NCBI RefSeq assembly: GCF_000423565.1
Contig: NZ_KE384041.1
Coordinates: forward strand, 102,311-166,310
From: Runella zeae DSM 19591
GTDB lineage: Bacteria; Bacteroidota; Bacteroidia; Cytophagales; Spirosomataceae
Direction of reading: 5' to 3'
DNA: 64,000 nt
Below are positions 9,701 through 17,943 of this stretch, in pieces. The notes beneath the pieces were generated by a model. The model was not told the DNA's origin. It worked only from the letters and a program-made list of their open reading frames with translations, and made no database searches. Position 1 is the first letter of the stretch. Each line of letters opens with the position of its first letter. Both the position numbers and the translations under genes were made by a program.

Positions 9701-10240
9701 ATGAAAACAATTGCACGTTGTTTGTTGGTAGGTTTGGGTGGCCTGGTAGGCTGCACTGTAGATACCGATACGGCTCCTCCTGGAGCACCTGCTTTTAGTG
9801 GCGAAGGCTATCGACCTATTTATGTTTCAGCCGAGCAAATAAAACAAGTAACCACTGTGGCTCCTCAGCCTCTTCGTAAGCCGGGTAAAATATACGTAAA
9901 AGGTAATTATCTATTTATCAATGAGCAAGGCAAAGGGATTCATCTCATCGACAATGCTAATCCAGCCTCTCCTCGCAAACTTTCTTTTATAAATATTCCG
10001 GGCAATGTGGACATTGCCGTGAAAGGTAATCTCATGTATGCCGACAATGGGCGGGATTTTGTGGTACTTGATATTTCAGATCCTACTCAGGTGACTATTC
10101 AAAAAAGAATAGAAAATGCTTTTCCGCTTCAATCGTTTCCTCCTTACATCAATACTTACTTTGAGTGTATTGATGAAACTAAGGGCGTTGTAATAGGTTG
10201 GGAGAAAGTAAAAATGAGTCGTCCAAAGTGCTATCGTTAG
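9701..10240 (+). CDS. LVIVD-repeat lipoprotein (first of two)
   Basis: 179 residues. The lipoprotein signal ends in LVGC (about residue 18). The mature part carries LVIVD-type beta-propeller repeats: GNYLFINEQGKGIHLIDNANPASP and GNLMYADNGRDFVVLDISDPTQV style units, each strand ending in an L-x-D-x-x-x-P turn. It is short for a propeller and may form a partial blade set or pair with the neighbouring paralogue. No enzymatic motif is seen. It starts 16 bases after the phosphoesterase and ends 21 bases before the next LVIVD gene, so an operon is likely. Confidence 0.75.
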   Translation: MKTIARCLLVGLGGLVGCTVDTDTAPPGAPAFSGEGYRPIYVSAEQIKQVTTVAPQPLRKPGKIYVKGNYLFINEQGKGIHLIDNANPASPRKLSFINIPGNVDIAVKGNLMYADNGRDFVVLDISDPTQVTIQKRIENAFPLQSFPPYINTYFECIDETKGVVIGWEKVKMSRPKCYR

Positions 10241-10261
10241 GGTATTTAAAAGGAAATAATC

Positions 10262-11020
10262 ATGAAAAATGTAATATACGCTTTAGGGATTAGTTTGCTT
10301 TGGAGTTTGGTGCTTGCCTGTTCTAGTGACAAAAGTGCCGATATATCGCCCAACGGACAAACAGGTACGGGTGGCTCAATGGCGCGATTTGCAATTGTGG
10401 GCAATGCCCTTTATTGTGTTTTGCCCAACCAACTTCAGGTGTACGACATTAGCACTCCCACCAATCCCGTAAAACAAGATGCAGTAGAGCTTAACATGGG
10501 ATTGGAGACGATTTTTCCGTATAAAAACAACCTCTTTATTGGGGCCAACGACGGTATGTATATCTTTGACAATCAACAACCTTCAAAGCCTACGCTTCTT
10601 TCACAATATAGACATGTACAGAGCTGCGACCCTGTGGTGGTTCAGGGAAATTACGCTTATGTTACATTGCGGGCAGGCGTAGATTGTCGTCGGTTTACCT
10701 CTACAAGCTCTTTGGATGTAATTGATATTAAAGACTTAAAAAATCCTCAGTTGGTTTATACCCAAACTATGCAAACGCCTTATGGGCTAGGAGTGATAGA
10801 AAATCAGCTTTTTGTATGTGAAGGCAACAACGGCCTCAAAGTGTTTGATATTCAAGACCCTACAAAACCAACGCTAAAATATACCTTGTCGGATGTCAAA
10901 TCTTTTGATGTGATTCCGCTTCCGAAGACTTTGCTCGTAACCGGCGACGGCGGGCTTCTGCAATATTCTTATCAAAATGAAGGTAAATTAGAGCTAATCA
11001 GTAAAATAGAAGTTGAATAA
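10262..11020 (+). CDS. LVIVD-repeat lipoprotein (second of two)
   Basis: 252 residues with a lipoprotein signal ending in VLACSSD (Cys near 20). There are at least four LVIVD repeats of the form N-x-L-x-V-x-D-x-x-x-P-x-x-P, for example LQVYDISTPTNPV, MYIFDNQQPSKPT, LDVIDIKDLKNPQ and LKVFDIQDPTKPT. These are predicted beta-propeller blades on a membrane-anchored protein. It is paralogous to the gene just upstream and overlaps or abuts the beta-barrel gene downstream. Function is unknown; a scaffold or ligand-binding role at the cell envelope is inference. Confidence 0.8.
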   Translation: MKNVIYALGISLLWSLVLACSSDKSADISPNGQTGTGGSMARFAIVGNALYCVLPNQLQVYDISTPTNPVKQDAVELNMGLETIFPYKNNLFIGANDGMYIFDNQQPSKPTLLSQYRHVQSCDPVVVQGNYAYVTLRAGVDCRRFTSTSSLDVIDIKDLKNPQLVYTQTMQTPYGLGVIENQLFVCEGNNGLKVFDIQDPTKPTLKYTLSDVKSFDVIPLPKTLLVTGDGGLLQYSYQNEGKLELISKIEVE

Positions 11021-11060
11021 AACCTACTTCTTTATTTTAGTGATTTTGACCAATGTACTC

Positions 11061-11765
11061 ATGAATGGATTATGTCGAAGGTTACATCTGATACTTTTAG
11101 GGTTGATGCTATGGACAAACAACAGCATTGCTCAAGAGCAAGCATCTCCTTATTTGATTTTGAAGACGATTCCGAGTACCCTCCTCGACGTCGAAAATTC
11201 GCTTACTTTGGCCGCTGAAGTACCTTTTAGTAAACATTGGAGCGTGCAGCAAGAACTGGGCTGGGGGGACAATGCGTTCAATATTTATTCTCGTCAAAGA
11301 GAGCTTTATCCAAATCGCGAAACTTGGCGGTTTAGAACGCAGATGAGGTACTATCTAACTGAAAAAAACACAGGGGCTTATCTAGCACTTGAGTATTATC
11401 ACAAAAATGTTGTTACCCATAGTCTGATGGGCATAGGCCAAGGATGCAATCCTGCTACGGGAGCGTGTGCCTATTTTCAGGAGATGCCCATACGTACCAA
11501 TCGAAAAGTATCAGCTGCCCATCTCAAATGGGGGTGTGTGTTGGAAACAGCTCAAGGTGTCATTATTGATGTTTATATGGGAATGGGAATAAGAGGTTTG
11601 GTGGTGAGCGATAATGTAGGAGGTGCTTCCACTTCCCGCTCAGAGTGGTTTACTTTTAGAACTAATAGACCCGGCAATTATGGAACCACCTTGGGGATTT
11701 CGGCGGGGATAGCATTGGGATATGCTTTTAGGCCAAGAAAACCGAAATCCTTATCTTTGCCCTAA
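11061..11765 (+). CDS. Outer-membrane beta-barrel protein, DUF3575-like
   Basis: 234 residues from ATG 11061. The frame is open from a TTG at 11013 that overlaps the previous gene by 8 bases, but the ATG at 11061 gives a cleaner signal peptide (hydrophobic stretch ending NSIAQEQ). The mature sequence alternates hydrophobic and polar residues with aromatic strand ends and finishes in strands such as LGISAGIALGYAF, typical of small 8-12-stranded barrels of the DUF3575 kind. The translational closeness to the LVIVD lipoprotein gene suggests the three products act together at the outer membrane. Precise function unknown. Confidence 0.7.
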   Translation: MNGLCRRLHLILLGLMLWTNNSIAQEQASPYLILKTIPSTLLDVENSLTLAAEVPFSKHWSVQQELGWGDNAFNIYSRQRELYPNRETWRFRTQMRYYLTEKNTGAYLALEYYHKNVVTHSLMGIGQGCNPATGACAYFQEMPIRTNRKVSAAHLKWGCVLETAQGVIIDVYMGMGIRGLVVSDNVGGASTSRSEWFTFRTNRPGNYGTTLGISAGIALGYAFRPRKPKSLSLP

Positions 11766-11782
11766 ATTTAAACTTAGCGCAA

Positions 11783-11983
11783 ATGACAAAATTTGAATAC
11801 AAAGTCATTGAGTTGAAGCCCGGTGGATTTTGGGGTATGAAACTTGATGCGGCAGATATTGAAGTCCAATTGAATAAAATGGCGCAAGAAGGCTGGGAAC
11901 TTGTCAACTCCTTGGATATGAACGTGGGGCATGGTGCTACTTCTAAGATGTTCTTTATATTTAAACGTTTAGCTACTTTTTGA
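11783..11983 (+). CDS. DUF4177 small protein
   Basis: This 66-residue protein matches the DUF4177 pattern: it opens with FEYKVIELKP, has the QLNKMAQEGWELVN core and ends in a hydrophobic strand (FFIFKRL). It has no signal peptide. Its TGA overlaps the mnmE ATG by one base (TGATG), so the two are probably translationally coupled. The biochemical role of DUF4177 is not known. Confidence 0.8.
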   Translation: MTKFEYKVIELKPGGFWGMKLDAADIEVQLNKMAQEGWELVNSLDMNVGHGATSKMFFIFKRLATF

Positions 11984-13839
11984 TGATACAGCAAGAACCT
12001 ATCTGTGCCTTGGCTACCGCCACGGGAGTGGGGGCATTGGGTGTGATACGGGTATCAGGAAAAGGTACGTTTGAAATTGTAAATCGCCTTTTTCGCGGCA
12101 AAAACCTTACCCAAGTGGAGAGTCATACGGTTCACTTTGGTACGATTCGCGATGGCGCTACTATCATAGATGAGGTACTAGTTTCGGTTTTTAAAAGCCC
12201 AAAATCTTTTACCAAAGAAGATACCGTCGAAATCTCTTGTCACGGTTCGGATTATATCATCCGCCAAATATTAAAATTGTTGGTAAAAAACGGGGCTCGT
12301 TTGGCTCGACCGGGTGAGTTTACGCAACGTGCTTTCCTGAATGGGCAATTTGATCTAGTACAAGCAGAAGCCGTAGCCGACTTGATTGCGGCCGATTCGG
12401 CGGCAAGTCACCGTACCGCTTTAAACCAACTACGTGGAGGATTTTCCAAAAAATTGGGTGCCTTGCGCGAAGAACTAATCCATTTTGCTTCGCTTGTAGA
12501 GTTGGAGTTGGATTTTGGAGAAGAAGATGTGGAGTTTGCCGACCGTGACGATCTGCGCAAGCTCATTCAAAGTTTACAAAGTACCATTACACCGCTTATC
12601 GATTCTTTTGACTTCGGAAATGCCCTCAAAGAAGGAGTGCCTGTGGCGATTATTGGCGCTCCCAATGTGGGTAAATCTACGTTGCTCAATGCGCTCCTTA
12701 ACGAAGAAAAAGCAATAGTGACGGCTATTGCGGGTACTACTCGTGATGTCATCGAAGATGTACTTTATATTGAGGGCATCAAATTTAGAATCATAGACAC
12801 AGCGGGCATCCGCGATACCGACGATCTAGTAGAATCGATGGGTATTGAGCGTTCTAAACGCGCTATGAATCAGGCGGATATTGTACTGTTGTTGTTTGAT
12901 GGAGACGAAACCTACGCTGAAGTCGAAAATTTAGCGCAGGGGTTAGAGGAAGGAAAAAAGGTATTATGGGTGAAGAATAAAGCGGATTTAACCTCACCCC
13001 CTGCCCCTCTCCTTGCAGGAGAAGGGAGTTTGGAGTCCTCTCCAGAAAGGAGAGGGTTGGGTGAGGTTAAATCCAAAGCACAACTTCTTATTGAAGAAGG
13101 GTATAAGCCAATGAACTACAAAATTCCCCCAGAAGTCTTGGAGAATGCGCGGTATTTGCGACAAAAAGAAACAGATGCAGAGCAGTTCCTATGGCAAATT
13201 TTGAGAAATAGGCAGTTTAACAATCTAAAATTTAGAAGACAACATGCTGTTCAGGAAGGCTTTGTTTTGGATTTTTATTGTGCCGAACACCGTTTGGGTA
13301 TTGAAGTAGACGGGGGTATTCATACGGACTCAGAACAAAAGGAGTATGATAAGTTACGTTCAGAAGAATTGAATAAAATATATGGTATAACCCTTGTTCG
13401 TTTCACAAATGAAGAGGTGTTAGAGAATGTCGATGCGGTATTGCAAGAGATTTTAAGGGTAACCCCACCCAACCCTCTCCTTTCTGGAGAGGGCTTTAAT
13501 CCCCCTTCTCCTGTAAGGAGAGGGGCTGGGGGTGGGGTTGCTATTTCAGCCAAAACAGGTACAGGTATTGAAGAACTAAAAAAGGAATTGGCTGCTATGG
13601 TGATGACCGCTAAGACCTCTGATGATACTGTTGTGACCAACCTACGACATTACGAGCATTTGCTCAAAACCCAAGAAGCCCTTACCGATGCTTTGAATGG
13701 CTTAGATATGGGCATAACGGGCGATTTCTTAGCGCAAGATATAAGACTGGCATTGCACCATTTGGGTGAAATCACAGGCCAAATAGTTAATGATGACTTA
13801 TTGGCAAATATTTTCTCTAAGTTTTGTATCGGAAAGTAA
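11983..13839 (+). CDS. mnmE: tRNA modification GTPase MnmE with an in-frame DUF559 nuclease insertion
   Basis: MnmE, with MnmG, makes the 5-carboxymethylaminomethyl group on wobble uridine of certain tRNAs. Here it is 618 residues against about 455 usually. The folate-binding N domain, the helical domain (GEFTQRAFLNGQFDLVQAEA), G1 (GAPNVGKST), G2 (GTTRD), G3 (DTAG), G4 (NKAD, 332-335), G5 (SAK, 522-524) and the invariant C-terminal FCIGK are all present. Between G4 and G5 lie about 186 residues instead of roughly 30. The extra part is a DUF559 nuclease domain (about 377-490) flanked by Pro/Gly-rich peptides encoded by palindromic repeats. The frame is unbroken. An upstream TTG at 11980 is ignored in favour of the ATG. 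The 3' end doubles as the attachment site of the following integrative element. Confidence 0.95.
   Translation: MIQQEPICALATATGVGALGVIRVSGKGTFEIVNRLFRGKNLTQVESHTVHFGTIRDGATIIDEVLVSVFKSPKSFTKEDTVEISCHGSDYIIRQILKLLVKNGARLARPGEFTQRAFLNGQFDLVQAEAVADLIAADSAASHRTALNQLRGGFSKKLGALREELIHFASLVELELDFGEEDVEFADRDDLRKLIQSLQSTITPLIDSFDFGNALKEGVPVAIIGAPNVGKSTLLNALLNEEKAIVTAIAGTTRDVIEDVLYIEGIKFRIIDTAGIRDTDDLVESMGIERSKRAMNQADIVLLLFDGDETYAEVENLAQGLEEGKKVLWVKNKADLTSPPAPLLAGEGSLESSPERRGLGEVKSKAQLLIEEGYKPMNYKIPPEVLENARYLRQKETDAEQFLWQILRNRQFNNLKFRRQHAVQEGFVLDFYCAEHRLGIEVDGGIHTDSEQKEYDKLRSEELNKIYGITLVRFTNEEVLENVDAVLQEILRVTPPNPLLSGEGFNPPSPVRRGAGGGVAISAKTGTGIEELKKELAAMVMTAKTSDDTVVTNLRHYEHLLKTQEALTDALNGLDMGITGDFLAQDIRLALHHLGEITGQIVNDDLLANIFSKFCIGK
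12984..13074. repeat. Left palindromic repeat of the DUF559 module
   Basis: The outer arms GGATTTAACCTCACCC (12984-12999) and GGGTGAGGTTAAATCC (13059-13074) are perfectly complementary over 16 bases. The 79-base core 12990-13068 matches the reverse complement of 13461-13539 with nine mismatches by eye. Confidence 0.9.
13461..13539. repeat. Right palindromic repeat of the DUF559 module
   Basis: 79-base imperfect palindrome with outer arms AACCCCACCC / GGGTGGGGTT and inner CCTCTCC/GGAGAGG blocks. It is an inverted copy of the left repeat (70 of 79 positions identical by eye). Confidence 0.9.
13822..13839 (+). repeat. attL: 18-bp direct repeat at the 3' end of mnmE
   Basis: TTTTGTATCGGAAAGTAA, the last 18 bases of mnmE including its stop codon. 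It recurs exactly at 27509-27526. The end of mnmE/trmE is a known integration site (SGI1-type elements use the last 18 bp of trmE). Confidence 0.92.
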
Positions 13840-13882
13840 CCGACCAAAATAACCCAATATTAAATACTTAACAAATTATGCT

Positions 13883-13905
13883 AAAGCCCTGATAATAGGG
13901 CTTTT
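13883..13905 (+). terminator. Intrinsic terminator after mnmE, inside the element's left end
   Basis: Arms AAAGCCCT / AGGGCTTT around GATAAT, followed by a T-rich stretch. It lies downstream of attL, so mnmE uses a terminator supplied by the element. Confidence 0.8.
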
Positions 13906-13930
13906 ATTTTATCTTTACTTAATGGTTGTT

Positions 13931-13964
13931 TTGTTTTATTATTAGTTTATTAAGGTTATATTTG
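13931..13964 (+). promoter_or_regulatory. Candidate promoter for the element's first operon
   Basis: TATATTTG at 13957-13964 fits the Bacteroidota -7 box TAnnTTTG, with TTG at 13931-13933 as a possible -33 element (23-base spacer). It overlaps the arm-type repeats, so integrase binding could repress it. Pattern match only. Confidence 0.35.
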
Positions 13965-14020
13965 TACCTTATTTGTACCGTTTCTGTAAGCGGTATTTTT
14001 TTTGGGTAAATTTGTACCTT
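13960..14020 (+). repeat. Left-end arm-type repeats (ATTTGTACC x3)
   Basis: ATTTGTACC occurs at 13960, 13971 and 14010. The first two lie in a 30-base block (13961-13990) that reappears in slightly altered form at the right end (27452-27483). Such repeats next to att cores are typical arm-binding sites of tyrosine recombinases. Confidence 0.65.
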
Positions 14021-14072
14021 AATTACTTTACAAATTTTACACTTTTAAACACTTTCATACACATTAGTACAA

Positions 14073-14669
14073 ATGAGTAGCAATATTAAGGTACAACGTA
14101 TTTGCCAGCATTGTGGTAATGAGTTCACAGCCCGAACTACTACCACGATGTACTGTTCACACCGTTGCAATAGTGCAGCATACAAAGCGAAAAAAAGGGC
14201 TGGTAAGGTTGAGGAAAGTAACAAACACACCCAAAGAGTAAAAGCCCAACCTATTGAAGAACTAAAGACTAAAGAATTTTTAAGCGTTACGCAAGTATCA
14301 AAACTTATAGGCTGTTCCCGTCAAAATGTTTATAGTCTTATCAATACTGGAAAATTGAAAGCGACAAACATTCTTTTAAAGAAAACCATAGTAAGGCGTT
14401 GCGACCTTGATGAACTATTTACTGAGCCAATTCGCTCACCCATACCGCAAACCCAAGTACAGGAAATAAAGGAATGGATAGATGCAGGGGCGTTTGACAT
14501 TGCGGACTGTTACACAATTACCGAGGTTCAGGACAAATACAATATTTCAGAAACGACGCTACAAAATTTGATTAAACGGCACGAGGTTCCCAAAATAAAA
14601 AAGGGCTGGTATGCCTATGTTCCGAAAGCGATAATTGATAAACTGTTGAGTAAAACACCCAAATCGTAA
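14073..14669 (+). CDS. Zinc-finger and HTH DNA-binding protein of the integrative element
   Basis: 198 residues. The N terminus has a small zinc ribbon (CQHCGNEF ... YCSHRCN, residues about 11-32). This is followed by an excisionase-like winged HTH (LSVTQVSKLIGCSRQNVYSLINTGKLKA, about 70-97) and a second HTH near 145-185 (ITEVQDKYNISETTLQNLIKRHEV). The layout suits an excisionase or recombination directionality factor, or a transcriptional regulator of the element. It lies directly upstream of the integrase gene with a 6-base gap, so the two are co-expressed. Which role applies cannot be read from sequence. Confidence 0.75.
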   Translation: MSSNIKVQRICQHCGNEFTARTTTTMYCSHRCNSAAYKAKKRAGKVEESNKHTQRVKAQPIEELKTKEFLSVTQVSKLIGCSRQNVYSLINTGKLKATNILLKKTIVRRCDLDELFTEPIRSPIPQTQVQEIKEWIDAGAFDIADCYTITEVQDKYNISETTLQNLIKRHEVPKIKKGWYAYVPKAIIDKLLSKTPKS

Positions 14670-14675
14670 AATACA

Positions 14676-15818
14676 ATGGCAACGAAAGTAACGCTACGGC
14701 AAAAACCTATTTCTAAAGGGCGTAGAAGCCTCTATTTGGATTTTTACCCACCTATACCTCACCCTGAAAGCGGTAAACCTACCCGTCGCGAATTTTTGGG
14801 AATTTACATTTATGAAAAACCAAAGAATCAAATAGAGAAGGAGCATAATAAACAAACGACGCTTTTGGCAGAACAGATAAAGCAGAAGCGGGAAAATCAA
14901 TTGAACAAACCTGAAATCTATACAGATTACGAAAAGCAACAACTAAAAATCAAAGAGTTGGGGGAACAAAACTTTGTTGAGTATTTTAGAACCCTTGTTA
15001 ACAAACGTAAAGAGTCAAACTATGATAATTGGGTTTCTGCTTACAATTACCTTAAAACATTCACAAATGGAAATTTAAAGTTTGCTAACCTTAATGAGAA
15101 ATTTTGTAATGAGTTTAAAGAGTACTTACTCACTACTAAAAGTAATAAGAGCAGTAAAGCACCTCTTTCTCAAAATTCAGCTGTGTCTTATTTCAATAAG
15201 CTAAAAGCAGCCCTAAAACAAGCACATAAAGACGGATATTTGCAAAACGACCTAAATGTAAGGATTCAATCTGTGAAACAGGCAGAGACCCGAAGGGAGG
15301 TTTTAACCATTGAGGAACTGAATAGACTTGCAAAAACGGAATGTAAAAATCCCCTATTGAAGAGTGCAGCCCTGTTTTCAGCCCTCACAGGGTTGAGACA
15401 TTCAGATGTAATAAAACTTGTTTGGGGTGAAATAGAATATATAAGCAATGAAGGGTATATTTTGAAAATTACAACACAAAAAACAAAAAGTGTTGAAAAT
15501 ATACCAATATCCGAACAGGCTTACAGTTTGCTGGGTGAACGCAAAGAACCTACAGACAAAGTATTTGAGGGGCTAAAGTATTCAGCATACGAAAACAAAC
15601 ACCTGTACCAATGGATTGAAGCAGCAGGAGTAACAAAGAATATAAAATTTCATTGTTTTAGGCATACGTACGCAGTTTTACAACTATCAAAGGGAACTCA
15701 AATAACAACCCTACAAAAACTACTCACTCACAAGGATTTAAAAACCACAATGATTTATGCAAAGGTTTTAGACCAAACCAAACGGGATGCAGCCGACAAA
15801 ATAAAATTGGAATTTTAA
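14676..15818 (+). CDS. int: Tyrosine recombinase (integrase)
   Basis: 380 residues. Arm/N-terminal region about 1-95, SAM-like core-binding domain about 98-195, catalytic domain 205-380. All catalytic residues are in place: R241 in TGLRHSD, K in the TTQKTK beta hairpin (about 269), H326-x-x-R329 in HCFRHTY, H352 in LTHKD and the nucleophile Y361 in MIYAKV. It belongs to the Bacteroidota mobile-element integrase group. Its position next to an 18-bp att repeat at the mnmE end implies site-specific insertion there, the same target used by SGI1 integrases. Start ATG follows the previous stop by 6 bases. Confidence 0.95.
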   Translation: MATKVTLRQKPISKGRRSLYLDFYPPIPHPESGKPTRREFLGIYIYEKPKNQIEKEHNKQTTLLAEQIKQKRENQLNKPEIYTDYEKQQLKIKELGEQNFVEYFRTLVNKRKESNYDNWVSAYNYLKTFTNGNLKFANLNEKFCNEFKEYLLTTKSNKSSKAPLSQNSAVSYFNKLKAALKQAHKDGYLQNDLNVRIQSVKQAETRREVLTIEELNRLAKTECKNPLLKSAALFSALTGLRHSDVIKLVWGEIEYISNEGYILKITTQKTKSVENIPISEQAYSLLGERKEPTDKVFEGLKYSAYENKHLYQWIEAAGVTKNIKFHCFRHTYAVLQLSKGTQITTLQKLLTHKDLKTTMIYAKVLDQTKRDAADKIKLEF

Positions 15819-15849
15819 AGCCATTTTGAATTTTAACTAAGAATAAGAG

Positions 15850-17871
15850 ATGAATAACAGAAATTTTTCAGATAACATTGAAGGAACATTGTTAGTAGAA
15901 GCATTTGCAAGTCAAAATTTTTTAAGAGAATTAGGAGCTTATTATTTATTGGATAGGAAGAAGTATGAGGAAATAGAAAGACCTTTTCGCGTTTTCAACG
16001 TACTGACAGAGGAAGAGCAAGAAGAAAGAACAAAACAAAAAACGGAAAGGTACTATGAAGAACGACCAAATAAAACATTAGAAGAATATTTAAGGGATGA
16101 AGTAGGAAAAGTCAACGAAGAGTATAGTTATATGCCTATTCCTCAAACTGCCTCAGAATGTTCTCAGCGTCTAAAACAGGTTACAGGAGTAATGTACTTT
16201 GAGTTTTTGAAGTGGAAATTTAAAAACAAATATGGTACAAATCCTCCCTTAAAAGCTGTACAAGAAGAGATTAAGGCGATAGAAGAATTTATAAATGAGG
16301 CAGAGCTACAACCTATATCTAAGGCTTACAGCGACCCTAAGACATGGGAAATAGATAAAATTAAACAAGCTTATTACGAATACTTAAGGGTTGAAAACGG
16401 ATATTATGAACACAAAAAAGTAGATTATATTTATGGAAATATGCCTTGTATTGTGGTCTCTTTCTGTAGGTTGTTTTTACCCTATTTACTAAAAGTGAAA
16501 AATGAAATAGAAAATACTACACCTATTTCAATGAAAAGTTTATCTAAAAGTATGACTTTATATGCCAACGATTGGGATTACTATTTCAATGTAGGTAATT
16601 CAAGTGATGATATAGTAAATGGATTCATTATCCCAACAAAAGAATACTTTGAGACAGGGGAAAGAGCTGGTTTTATGGATTCATTGCAATTCATGAACTT
16701 ACTATGGGAGCAGATAGACTTTTTAGAAAGTAATCGTAAAAAACCCTATAGTACATTGAAGCATTATGAAAGTTTGCCTATCACAGAAGAACAAAGGCAC
16801 GTATTGTTTGGGTTTATATTAAAGTTTTATAATGGTTATCCAGTCATAGAAATAAATAGTAGAAAGGGAGAAGGGATTTGCTTACTATTGATTGAAGAAG
16901 CTTTTTTACGATATACAGGAGATACGCCAGAGAAAAAATATTGCCACAATAGTAAAGTCTTACACGGTAATACCAATAGTGAATATATCATTTTAGAAGA
17001 ACTGCCCCAAACATATACATATAACGCTAAAGACTTTGAAGAGATTAGTACAAAATATGATTGGGATTTTTATCATAATGTGGACAATATCGCAAACCAA
17101 AAAGGTTTGGTTTTGCCTGTGAGGAAATATTTTCAGGTAGGTAGCCGAGGAGGATTTATTGAGCCACTAGCGTTTTTAAACTTGATGTGGCAACAGTGTA
17201 TTTATATAAGAACAAATGAATCCAAGCCCCATTCTGTGATAACACACTTAAAATTGTTACCTATCAATGATAAAGTAAGGCATATTTTGTATGGAATGCT
17301 ACTTAAATTTGAGGTAGGAGGTTATCCAGTTGCTGAAAGTTCCAATACCCCTAATCATAACTTGATAATGAAATTGATTGAAAAGGAGTTTTTGAACTAC
17401 CCCGAAGCTACACCAGAAAAAGAGTTTTGTAAGCAAATAGAATATGTTTTTAAAAAAGAAGAGTATATAGCAGATACTGAAAAAGTTTTATTGGAAAATA
17501 TACCAAGGGAGCAAACAAAGCCCGATAGAATAACAGAAGAATTGGTAAAGTATGGTTTTTTTGAGCTTCCTAAAGTTACAGCCCTTTCTAAGAATAATCA
17601 ACAAAACCTTATTCATTTGATAACATCACAACCTATTCCTTTCGCTATAGCGATGTTAGATTTCTTAGGGTTTTTAGCGTGCCTAGAGAAGAATTTTTGC
17701 ACAGTGAAAAGAGATAGAGATAAAAAAATTGGTGACTTGTTAAATACGAATGAAAGGACAATAAAAGGAAATATAAATTCTATGAGCGAATATACTGAGG
17801 AAAATAAAAAGCGTTATACTGCTTATAAACATAAACAAAGCGTAATAAAGGAGTATAATTTATTAAAATAG
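15850..17871 (+). CDS. Unknown 673-residue mobile-element protein with a duplicated domain
   Basis: I do not recognise a named family for most of it. Two clearly related units of about 125 residues (239-365 and 402-527) share WDxYxNV, a PxxxYFxxGxRxGFxxxLxFxNLxW core, LPIxxxxRHxLxGxxLKF, GYPV and a TPEKxxC ending. The C-terminal 110 residues (LPKVTALSKNNQQ..., DLLNTNERTIKGNI, KKRYTAYKHK) resemble the RteC-like/hypothetical C-terminal region common in Bacteroidota integrative elements. The first 200 residues are helical and charged. There is no signal peptide or enzymatic motif. The gene is very AT-rich and follows int by 31 bases. Possibly a regulatory or DNA-processing protein; function unknown. 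Confidence 0.7.
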   Translation: MNNRNFSDNIEGTLLVEAFASQNFLRELGAYYLLDRKKYEEIERPFRVFNVLTEEEQEERTKQKTERYYEERPNKTLEEYLRDEVGKVNEEYSYMPIPQTASECSQRLKQVTGVMYFEFLKWKFKNKYGTNPPLKAVQEEIKAIEEFINEAELQPISKAYSDPKTWEIDKIKQAYYEYLRVENGYYEHKKVDYIYGNMPCIVVSFCRLFLPYLLKVKNEIENTTPISMKSLSKSMTLYANDWDYYFNVGNSSDDIVNGFIIPTKEYFETGERAGFMDSLQFMNLLWEQIDFLESNRKKPYSTLKHYESLPITEEQRHVLFGFILKFYNGYPVIEINSRKGEGICLLLIEEAFLRYTGDTPEKKYCHNSKVLHGNTNSEYIILEELPQTYTYNAKDFEEISTKYDWDFYHNVDNIANQKGLVLPVRKYFQVGSRGGFIEPLAFLNLMWQQCIYIRTNESKPHSVITHLKLLPINDKVRHILYGMLLKFEVGGYPVAESSNTPNHNLIMKLIEKEFLNYPEATPEKEFCKQIEYVFKKEEYIADTEKVLLENIPREQTKPDRITEELVKYGFFELPKVTALSKNNQQNLIHLITSQPIPFAIAMLDFLGFLACLEKNFCTVKRDRDKKIGDLLNTNERTIKGNINSMSEYTEENKKRYTAYKHKQSVIKEYNLLK

Positions 17872-17943
17872 GGAGTACTCCCTCCTTTTTGCCCCTAAAT
17901 GCCCCTGTTAATATTGCGCTATTAATTTTAACCATTAATAGCC

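Larger units (their letters stand above)
12984..13539 (+). mobile_element. Repeat-flanked DUF559 nuclease module inserted in the MnmE G domain
   Basis: The module consists of a palindromic repeat (12984-13074), a DUF559/Vsr-like nuclease reading frame that could start on its own at ATG 13111, and an inverted second copy of the repeat (13461-13539). The nuclease part has the PD-(D/E)XK-like pattern FVLDFYC...LGIEVDGGIH, with helical N- and C-terminal flanks (ARYLRQKETDAEQFLWQILRN; LRSEELNKIYGITLVRFTNEEV). The same frame runs through both repeats, giving related peptides (PPAPLLAGEG and PPNPLLSGEG). The structure suggests a selfish or repeat-associated insertion tolerated by MnmE. There are no intein splicing motifs, so the translated product should keep the insert. 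Confidence 0.8.

Noticed and set aside
9701-10240. Frameshifted or truncated LVIVD gene
   Set aside because: Considered because it is shorter than its neighbour, but it has an intact signal, a natural-looking end and no continuing homologous frame before the next ATG.
12984-13539. Intein inside MnmE
   Set aside because: The insert lacks Hint splicing blocks (no Cys/Ser at the left junction, no His-Asn at the right) and instead shows a DUF559 nuclease between palindromic repeats.
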